This document shows positions 6,079 through 10,112 of a DNA stretch of 10,112 nucleotides, in pieces. Positions within the stretch are counted from its first letter, which is position 1; every line of letters begins with the position of its first letter. The notes below the pieces were generated by a model. The model was given only the letters and a program-made list of their open reading frames with translations. It did no database searches and was not told where the DNA came from. The position numbers were made by a program, and so were the translations under genes. Origin of the DNA: WLMZ01 sp039920665 (lineage in GTDB: Bacteria; Actinomycetota; Acidimicrobiia; Acidimicrobiales; Ilumatobacteraceae); NCBI GenBank assembly GCA_039920665.1, contig JBDSDH010000317.1, forward strand, positions 1 to 10,112, written 5' to 3'.

Positions 6079-6538
6079 TGTCGTTGCATGCCTCACACAC
6101 ATCGGCCGGGATCACATTCCAGGCCATCAACCGGTTGAAGATCACGCAGCCGAGGCACAGCCCGAACACCGACTCGAGCGTGGCGGCAATCGTGATCCCG
6201 GCGATCAACACGATCGACACGGCCTGGGCATCGAGCAACCATGCGGCCGATGCAGCGATCGACAGGGTCGACCCGATGCCCTGGGCGAAGCGCTTGGGCG
6301 GCCCGGGCACGAGTCGGTGGTCGGGGGCGACGCGTGGTGTGAGCACGCGTGTGACGAGCTGGCCGAGCGGGCTGAACCGCGGCCCGGAAGCAACCCGGGC
6401 GACGAACCCGTAGGTCAACGGAATCAGCTGCCAATCCTGGCGGAACACGAGGAACGCAACGCACTGCAGCACAACACCGGCCCCAACCAGGCGGGCAGAG
6501 GCTTGGTTGACACGGTTGGGGAATGTGAACGGACGCAC
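6020..6538 (-). CDS. DUF4395 family membrane protein with two CxxC motifs
   Basis: A 172-residue protein of the DUF4395 family, found in actinobacteria and of unknown function. It has the family hallmarks: FPNRVNQASARLVGAGVVLQ near the amino end, GPRFSPLGQLVTRVLTPR in the first third, GPPKRFAQGIG in the middle, and FGLCLGCVIF near the end. Hydrophobic stretches give about three to four membrane helices. After the CLGC motif comes a second pair, VCEAC, about 20 residues later. GTG 6538 is chosen because TACCAT lies 7 bases upstream and it puts the conserved FPN motif at residues 5-7; GTG 6574 would add 12 unconserved-looking residues and is the alternative. It runs convergently into mftF with a 59-bp overlap and is divergent from the racemase gene. 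Confidence 0.82.
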   Translation of the reverse strand: MRPFTFPNRVNQASARLVGAGVVLQCVAFLVFRQDWQLIPLTYGFVARVASGPRFSPLGQLVTRVLTPRVAPDHRLVPGPPKRFAQGIGSTLSIAASAAWLLDAQAVSIVLIAGITIAATLESVFGLCLGCVIFNRLMAWNVIPADVCEACNDISLRWPKPVDRVAADSATS

Positions 6539-6545
6539 TCGCTCG

Positions 6546-6551
6546 ATGGTA
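6546..6551 (-). promoter_or_regulatory. -10 hexamer TACCAT for the DUF4395 gene, leaderless type
   Basis: On the minus strand TACCAT is followed by 7 bases (cgagcga) and GTG 6538. The spacing equals that of the other leaderless candidates here and supports 6538 over the upstream GTG 6574. No clear -35 is seen. Confidence 0.45.
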
Positions 6552-6635
6552 GCGGCTAATCCCGACTCAACCACTCGGGAATTGATCGAGGAAGGTCACC
6601 CGCTGACGGAGGTCACCCACAGCCAGGTCAACCAC

Positions 6636-6641
6636 TACCGT
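6636..6641 (+). promoter_or_regulatory. -10 hexamer TACCGT for the racemase-acyltransferase operon
   Basis: TACCGT is followed by 9 bases and ATG 6651, a little longer than the other cases, so the mRNA would be leaderless or carry only a base or two. The only Shine-Dalgarno-like string nearby (ggaggt, 6608-6613) is too far from the start (over 35 bases) to act on it. Confidence 0.4.
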
Positions 6642-6650
6642 CAAGGCCCT

Positions 6651-7610
6651 ATGGGTCTCCGCCTCCGTGTCCGTGAATCCGAGTGGCTGCACGGTCTTGC
6701 CACGACGGCAACGGAACGGCCGGGGCTGGTGCCGGTCGTCAAGGGCAATGGCTACGGTTTCGGACGCCGAACCCTCATGCCGATCGCAGCCGGGCTCGGC
6801 GATCAGATCGCAGTCGGCACCGTCTACGAAGCGTCCGACGTTCCATCCGATCGCACGGCCATCGTGTTGACACCCCACATCGACGCGTTGCCGATCGGAC
6901 TCCCGACCAGCGCGAGGCTCACCGTTGGCAACACGGCACATGTCGAGGCACTGCAACGTCAGTCCTGGGGCGGCTCGGTCTCGGTGAAACTGCGATCGAG
7001 CATGCGCCGCTATGGAGCAAGCGCAGCAGAGTTGCCGTCGCTGATCGATGCTGTCGCCGCTGTCGGGCTGACGCTTGCGACGTTCTCGATCCACCTGCCG
7101 CTGAGCGGCGACGACGATGCGCGGGTCGCAGAGATCGATGCATGGTTGCCGTCGTTGCCCGCAGACGTCGGGCTGTCGGTCAGCCACCTCGGCGTCGACG
7201 CCTACCGTTCGCTGCGGATCCGTCATCCCGACCGATCGTTCGAGATCCGGGTCGGCACTGCGCTCTGGCACCGAGACAAGTCGCAGTTCGAGCTGTCAGC
7301 TGACGTTCTCGACGTGCATCCCGTCGCGATGGGAGATGCCGTGGGCTATCGCCAGGCGATCGTTCCGGCCGACGGGACGCTCGTCGTGATCGGCACCGGT
7401 TCGGCCCACGGCGTCCGCGCCCTCGACGACGGCCGCAGCCCGTTCCACTTCCAGCGTCAACGACTGACGCTGTTGGAGCCACCACACATGCACACGTCGC
7501 TGACCTTCGTACCCGCCGGGTCGTCGACGCCGGCGATTGGCGACCGGATCGATGTGCAGCGGCCGCTGATCACCACCATGATCGACGAGCTGGAGTGGAT
7601 CAGTGACTGA
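6651..7610 (+). CDS. Alanine racemase-like, fold type III PLP enzyme
   Basis: A 319-residue protein with an alanine racemase amino-terminal barrel. VPVVKGNGYGFG at residues 27-38 matches the PLP-lysine motif (VVKANAYGHG in standard Alr), so Lys31 should hold PLP. Substrate or PLP-contacting segments follow, such as SVKLRSSMRRYGA, TFSIHLPLSGDDDARV and EIRVGTALWHR. The carboxy-terminal domain is shorter than in canonical Alr (about 360-390 residues), and the usual CMDQ-type motif is replaced by LEPPHMHTSLTFVP. The activity may be alanine racemisation for peptidoglycan or action on another amino acid. The frame is open 48 codons upstream, but ATG 6651 is chosen because homologues start just before this point and a TACCGT box lies nearby. 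It overlaps the following membrane acyltransferase gene by 8 bases, so the two are coupled. Confidence 0.82.
   Translation: MGLRLRVRESEWLHGLATTATERPGLVPVVKGNGYGFGRRTLMPIAAGLGDQIAVGTVYEASDVPSDRTAIVLTPHIDALPIGLPTSARLTVGNTAHVEALQRQSWGGSVSVKLRSSMRRYGASAAELPSLIDAVAAVGLTLATFSIHLPLSGDDDARVAEIDAWLPSLPADVGLSVSHLGVDAYRSLRIRHPDRSFEIRVGTALWHRDKSQFELSADVLDVHPVAMGDAVGYRQAIVPADGTLVVIGTGSAHGVRALDDGRSPFHFQRQRLTLLEPPHMHTSLTFVPAGSSTPAIGDRIDVQRPLITTMIDELEWISD
7592..7595 (+). promoter_or_regulatory. Shine-Dalgarno GGAG for the acyltransferase-like gene
   Basis: GGAG lies inside the end of the racemase gene, 7 bases before GTG 7603. It decides this GTG as the start and, with the 8-base overlap, supports translational coupling. 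Confidence 0.55.
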
Positions 7611-8748
7611 ACTGTTCCACGCGGCCGCCAGGCCTCAGGTCAACCGCATCGGGGCGCCACGTCTGCCGGGTCTGGATGTCACCCGTGCGATCGCCCTGAT
7701 CGGTGTCGTGATCATGAACTACCACGGATACCTGAACGGTGGCGATGACGGCATCGATCGCTCGTTCGCGGAACGGGTCTTCGATCCGGCCGACGGTCCG
7801 CTGAGCACCCGTTTTGCAGCTGCGTTCGTGCTCGTCGCCGGGATGGGCATCACCCTGCTCACCAATCGCAGTCGGCGATCCAATGACCGTGCCGCGATCG
7901 CCGACGATCGCTGGCGGCTCGTCCGCCGCGGCATGTTGCTCTACGCCATTGGCCTGCTGATCGAATGGATCTGGCACGGCACGATCCTGTTCTTCTACGG
8001 CGCGTTCTTCGTCGTCGGAGCGTTGCTGTTCACGCTCGCCCTGCGCTGGCTGATCGTGGTCGGCACCTCGGCTGCGCTCGCCGGAGCGGGCATTGCTTGG
8101 TTCCGGGTCAACCAGCGGCTCGCCGGCCACGACACCTCGTGGCTCGACCCGCCGATCACGTCACCGCGCAACCTCCTGCTGCGCACGTTCGTGGGCTACA
8201 CCCATCCGCTGCTGCCGTGGTTGGCTTTCCTGTGCGCCGGCATTGCCCTCGGCCGCTTCTTGCCGCTGGTCGCCGTACGGCGCTGGCGGTTGGCTGCGCT
8301 CGGCGGGGTGATGTTCGCCGGCACCTACGCCATCAACTACGTCGGCCTGCGCTCGATCGGCGAGGGCAGCGGCGATTCAGCCGCCCGATGGAAGGTGTTG
8401 CTCTCGACCAGTCCATGGGATCGTGGCCTGCTGTACACGATCGGCAATCTCGGTTCGTCGCTGCTCGCCTTCTGCGTGATCTCGGCCATCGCCGATCGTT
8501 GCTCATCAGCGCCCGCAGTCGTCGCGTTCAAGCATGCCGGCCAGATGACACTCACCCTGTACGTCGGACATGTGTTGTTCTTCAACGCGATCGTCAACTG
8601 GTATCACCTCGTCGAGCCGACCGGGCTGGACACCGCACTCGTGTTGGCGGTCGTCTACTGGATGATCGCGATTGCGTTGGGCGCGGCGTGGCACCGGTTC
8701 GTCGGGATCGGCCCACTCGAGTGGGTCTACCGCAAGTTCGGCGGGTAG
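7603..8748 (+). CDS. Multi-pass membrane protein, HGSNAT/DUF418-type acyltransferase-like
   Basis: A 381-residue protein with about ten hydrophobic helices. The first helix reads RLPGLDVTRAIALIGVVIMNYHGYL (about 20-44), the R-x-x-G-x-D-x-x-R-G/A-x-A pattern of the heparan-alpha-glucosaminide N-acetyltransferase (DUF1624) superfamily, with a His just after the helix. A late helix, MTLTLYVGHVLFFNAIV, and the ending GPLEWVYRKFGG resemble the DUF418 family, which shares the fold. Such proteins probably pass acyl groups across the cytoplasmic membrane to sugars or cell-envelope polymers; no substrate is established here. The GTG start overlaps the racemase stop by 8 bases and has a GGAG 7 bases upstream. 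Coupling to a racemase suggests a cell-envelope role, but that is inference. Its stop is only 10 bases from the convergent peptidase gene. Confidence 0.8.
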   Translation: MTELFHAAARPQVNRIGAPRLPGLDVTRAIALIGVVIMNYHGYLNGGDDGIDRSFAERVFDPADGPLSTRFAAAFVLVAGMGITLLTNRSRRSNDRAAIADDRWRLVRRGMLLYAIGLLIEWIWHGTILFFYGAFFVVGALLFTLALRWLIVVGTSAALAGAGIAWFRVNQRLAGHDTSWLDPPITSPRNLLLRTFVGYTHPLLPWLAFLCAGIALGRFLPLVAVRRWRLAALGGVMFAGTYAINYVGLRSIGEGSGDSAARWKVLLSTSPWDRGLLYTIGNLGSSLLAFCVISAIADRCSSAPAVVAFKHAGQMTLTLYVGHVLFFNAIVNWYHLVEPTGLDTALVLAVVYWMIAIALGAAWHRFVGIGPLEWVYRKFGG

Positions 8749-8754
8749 CCGCTG
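8739..8754. terminator. Weak bidirectional hairpin at a convergent junction
   Basis: CGGCGG, loop gtag, CCGCTG forms a 6-bp stem with one G-T pair across the stop codon of the acyltransferase-like gene and the 10-bp gap to the peptidase gene. It has no T-run. In such a short gap it is the only structure that could end transcription, but it may be chance in GC-rich DNA. Confidence 0.2.
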
Positions 8755-8758
8755 CCGT

Positions 8759-9661
8759 TCAGAGTTCGGCGAAGGTATTGCACTGGTCGCGGTCGCCGGT
8801 GTCATAGCCGCGCTTGAACCATGTCATCCGCTGCTCCGACGTGCCATGGGTGAACGACTCCGGATCGACCCGACCCTGCGTCGTTTGCTGGATCCGGTCG
8901 TCACCGACGGCTGCCGCAGCGTTCAATGCCTCGTTGACCTCGGAGGGACTGTCGAGCTGACCCCGCGAGTTGGCGTCGTTGGCCCAGACGCCGGCCAGGC
9001 AGTCGGCCTGCAGTTCGAGCGCGACGGAGAACTCGTTGGCCCGGTCCGGCTGCTGTTGCTGGGCCTCGCTCATCTTGGCGTTGATGCCGAGGAGGTCCTG
9101 CACGTAGTGCCCGTACTCGTGGGCGACGATGTACTGCGACGCAAGGTCTCCCTGTGCGTTGAACTGATTCTGGAGCTGCACGAGGAAGTCGAGATCGATG
9201 TAGACCAAGTTGTCGGCCGGGCAGAAGAACGGTCCGGTCGATGATGACGCCGCGCCACAACCGGTGTCGGTCCCACCGCTGAAGAAGACCGTCTGGGTAT
9301 CGGTGTAGGTCTCGCCGCGACTGGCGAACTCGCGCTTCCAGAAGGCCTGCACATCCTCGGTTGCCCCGCACACGATCTGGGCTGTCTCGGTGTCGCATGC
9401 GTTTGTCGATTCTGCGCCGCTGTTCGTGCCCGTATCGACCGCCTGATTGTTGGCACCGGAGCCGTTGAGCAGTTTGGGCAGGAACAGCACGGCCAGCGCG
9501 ATCAGGATGCCGACCACGCCGCCACCCATCTTCGTCGGCAGGTTGAGGCCACCGCCGCCACCACCACCGAGCATCCCGCCGAGGCCACCGCCTCCGCCGC
9601 TGCTCCGTCCTCGACGATCCTGGATCATCGATGAATTGCCTGATTTGCGAATCTTCGTCAC
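8759..9661 (-). CDS. Neutral zinc metallopeptidase, YpfJ family, membrane-anchored
   Basis: A 300-residue protein of the putative neutral zinc metallopeptidase (YpfJ/zinc_peptidase) family. The zincin motif HEYGH at 181-185 gives His181, catalytic Glu182 and His185; Glu216 in ELQADC is the expected third zinc ligand. A glycine-rich cytoplasmic tail (residues 21-48, with runs of five and seven glycines) precedes one membrane helix at about 46-65, so the catalytic domain should face outside. Six cysteines follow the helix (89, 98, 135, 147, 221, 294), an even number that suits disulfides. FFCPADNLVYIDLDF (145-159) and GTSEQRMTWFKRGYDTGD near the end are family signatures. GTG 9661 is chosen for the GGAGG 8 bases upstream; ATG at residue 12 is the alternative. 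It lies 36 bases after the ROK gene. Its natural substrate is unknown. Confidence 0.92.
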   Translation of the reverse strand: MTKIRKSGNSSMIQDRRGRSSGGGGGLGGMLGGGGGGGLNLPTKMGGGVVGILIALAVLFLPKLLNGSGANNQAVDTGTNSGAESTNACDTETAQIVCGATEDVQAFWKREFASRGETYTDTQTVFFSGGTDTGCGAASSSTGPFFCPADNLVYIDLDFLVQLQNQFNAQGDLASQYIVAHEYGHYVQDLLGINAKMSEAQQQQPDRANEFSVALELQADCLAGVWANDANSRGQLDSPSEVNEALNAAAAVGDDRIQQTTQGRVDPESFTHGTSEQRMTWFKRGYDTGDRDQCNTFAEL

Positions 9662-9669
9662 CGAGTCAT

Positions 9670-9674
9670 CCTCC
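9670..9674 (-). promoter_or_regulatory. Shine-Dalgarno GGAGG for the zinc peptidase
   Basis: GGAGG on the minus strand is 8 bases from GTG 9661. An ATG closer to it, just after GGAGG, is followed by a stop after three codons, so the GTG is the real start. This is the strongest Shine-Dalgarno in the window. Confidence 0.65.
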
Positions 9675-9694
9675 GCTCGATCGGTACCGGAACG

Positions 9695-9722
9695 ACACTA
9701 CGTCGTCGGTGCGCCGGCTGAA
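9695..9722 (-). promoter_or_regulatory. Possible promoter TTCAGC-N16-TAGTGT for the zinc peptidase
   Basis: TTCAGC (9722-9717) and TAGTGT (9700-9695) on the minus strand are 16 bases apart. The first three bases of the -10 are the stop codon (TAG) of the ROK gene. Transcription would begin near 9688 and give a leader of about 25 bases containing the GGAGG. The gene could equally be read from the ROK promoter, since the gap is only 36 bases. Confidence 0.3.
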
Positions 9723-10112
9723 CGAGTACCCCGATGCAAACCACGCAAACCCACAGCGCCGGCACCGATGAGCGGGCCCCGGTCGCCGAGCCGGGCCGGG
9801 GTGATTCGCACGCTGCGGCTGAACGCAAGTCGGCAGTGCTCGGACAGGCTGTCCTGAGCGGCGTTGAAGAATGTCGCCCCGAAACCAAGTGCGACCGACC
9901 CGCCGACCACGACCAGGTCGAGATCGAGCGCATTGCACACCGAGGCCACGCCACGGCCGACGAGTCGCCCGGTACGAACCATGATGTCGTAGGTCGGTTC
10001 GGTCGGAGGCCGGCCGGTGATGGCTTCGATCGCGGGACCAGAGGCTTCGGCTTCGAGGCACCCACGGGCACCGCAGACGCACCGGCGTCCATTCGGCTCG
10101 ACGATGACGTGA
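9698..10112 (-). CDS. ROK family kinase (glucokinase-like), C-terminal part; N-terminus beyond window edge
   Basis: The last 137 residues of a ROK-family protein, most likely a sugar kinase phosphorylating glucose or a related sugar with ATP in the cytosol. The piece opens with HVIVEPNGRRCVCGARGCLE: the leading His and the cysteines of CVCGARGC are the ROK structural zinc site. Then come LVGRGVASVCNALDLDLVVVGGSVALGFG (about 50-78), with the family's VVVGGSVA nucleotide/sugar-fold segment, and the ending ITPARLGDRGPLIGAGAVGL, typical of actinobacterial ROK glucokinases. ROK transcriptional repressors share these motifs but add an amino-terminal helix-turn-helix; the missing first half prevents telling the two apart, though the ending favours a kinase. 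The stop TAG at 9698-9700 is 36 bases before the zinc peptidase start. Confidence 0.88.
   Translation of the reverse strand, partial: HVIVEPNGRRCVCGARGCLEAEASGPAIEAITGRPPTEPTYDIMVRTGRLVGRGVASVCNALDLDLVVVGGSVALGFGATFFNAAQDSLSEHCRLAFSRSVRITPARLGDRGPLIGAGAVGLRGLHRGTRSAGAPTT

Noticed and set aside
6507..6650. Amino-terminal 48-codon extension of the racemase
   Set aside because: It overlaps the divergent DUF4395 start, does not look like the family, and the TACCGT box would lie inside it; ATG 6651 starts just where homologues do.
9540..9602. CCN triplet repeat as a CRISPR or VNTR array
   Set aside because: It is in-frame glycine coding for the peptidase tail, with no spacers and no uniform unit.
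9658..10092. Minus-strand frames of 138-144 codons overlapping the ROK region
   Set aside because: The frame ending at 9698 contains the ROK zinc motif and VVVGGSVA; the other two frames are shadows without motifs.

Overview
The window reads as chromosomal DNA of a high-GC actinobacterium. The protein types (mycofactocin MftE/MftF, DUF4395, SCO6745 family, a short alanine racemase, a YpfJ-type neutral zinc peptidase, a ROK kinase) suggest Acidimicrobiia, perhaps near Ilumatobacter; that placement is inferred from family resemblance, not from a marker gene. The region is gene-dense and looks like ordinary core/metabolic DNA. I see no rRNA, tRNA, CRISPR array, insertion sequence, phage gene or attachment site.

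Layout. (1) 1-575, minus: amino-terminal two thirds of a 3-hydroxyacyl-CoA dehydrogenase, cut by the window edge. (2) 646-1895, plus: an SCO6745-family protein, then a GNAT acetyltransferase. (3) 1896-2044: a convergent gap with a tandem 21-bp imperfect repeat and a small hairpin. (4) 2045-3256, minus: a class III (CaiB/BaiF) CoA-transferase. (5) 3344-6078, plus: a tight DedA - mftE - mftF operon. (6) 6020-6538, minus: a DUF4395 membrane protein whose end overlaps mftF by 59 bp. (7) 6651-8748, plus: an alanine-racemase-like gene translationally coupled to an acyltransferase-like membrane protein (HGSNAT/DUF418 type). (8) 8759-10112, minus: a ROK kinase (carboxy-terminal part only) followed by a membrane-anchored neutral zinc metallopeptidase.

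How the genes work together. The most informative unit is DedA-mftE-mftF. MftE trims the modified MftA precursor peptide and MftF adds the glucose chain of mycofactocin, a redox cofactor. The usual partners mftA, mftB, mftC and mftD are not in the window and a DedA gene sits where they would be expected, so the pathway looks split in this genome. The dehydrogenase and the CoA-transferase point to acyl-CoA metabolism, but they are not in one operon.

A regulatory theme runs through the window. Most first genes of transcription units have a TANNNT-like -10 hexamer only 6-9 bases before the start codon and no Shine-Dalgarno sequence, as expected for leaderless mRNAs. Internal or coupled genes instead use stop/start overlaps or a visible Shine-Dalgarno. 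I used this pattern to choose several starts. No wholly new system is evident; the best leads are the detached mftEF pair, a RiPP-recognition-like amino terminus in MftF, the atypical racemase/acyltransferase pair, and the uncharacterised tandem repeat.
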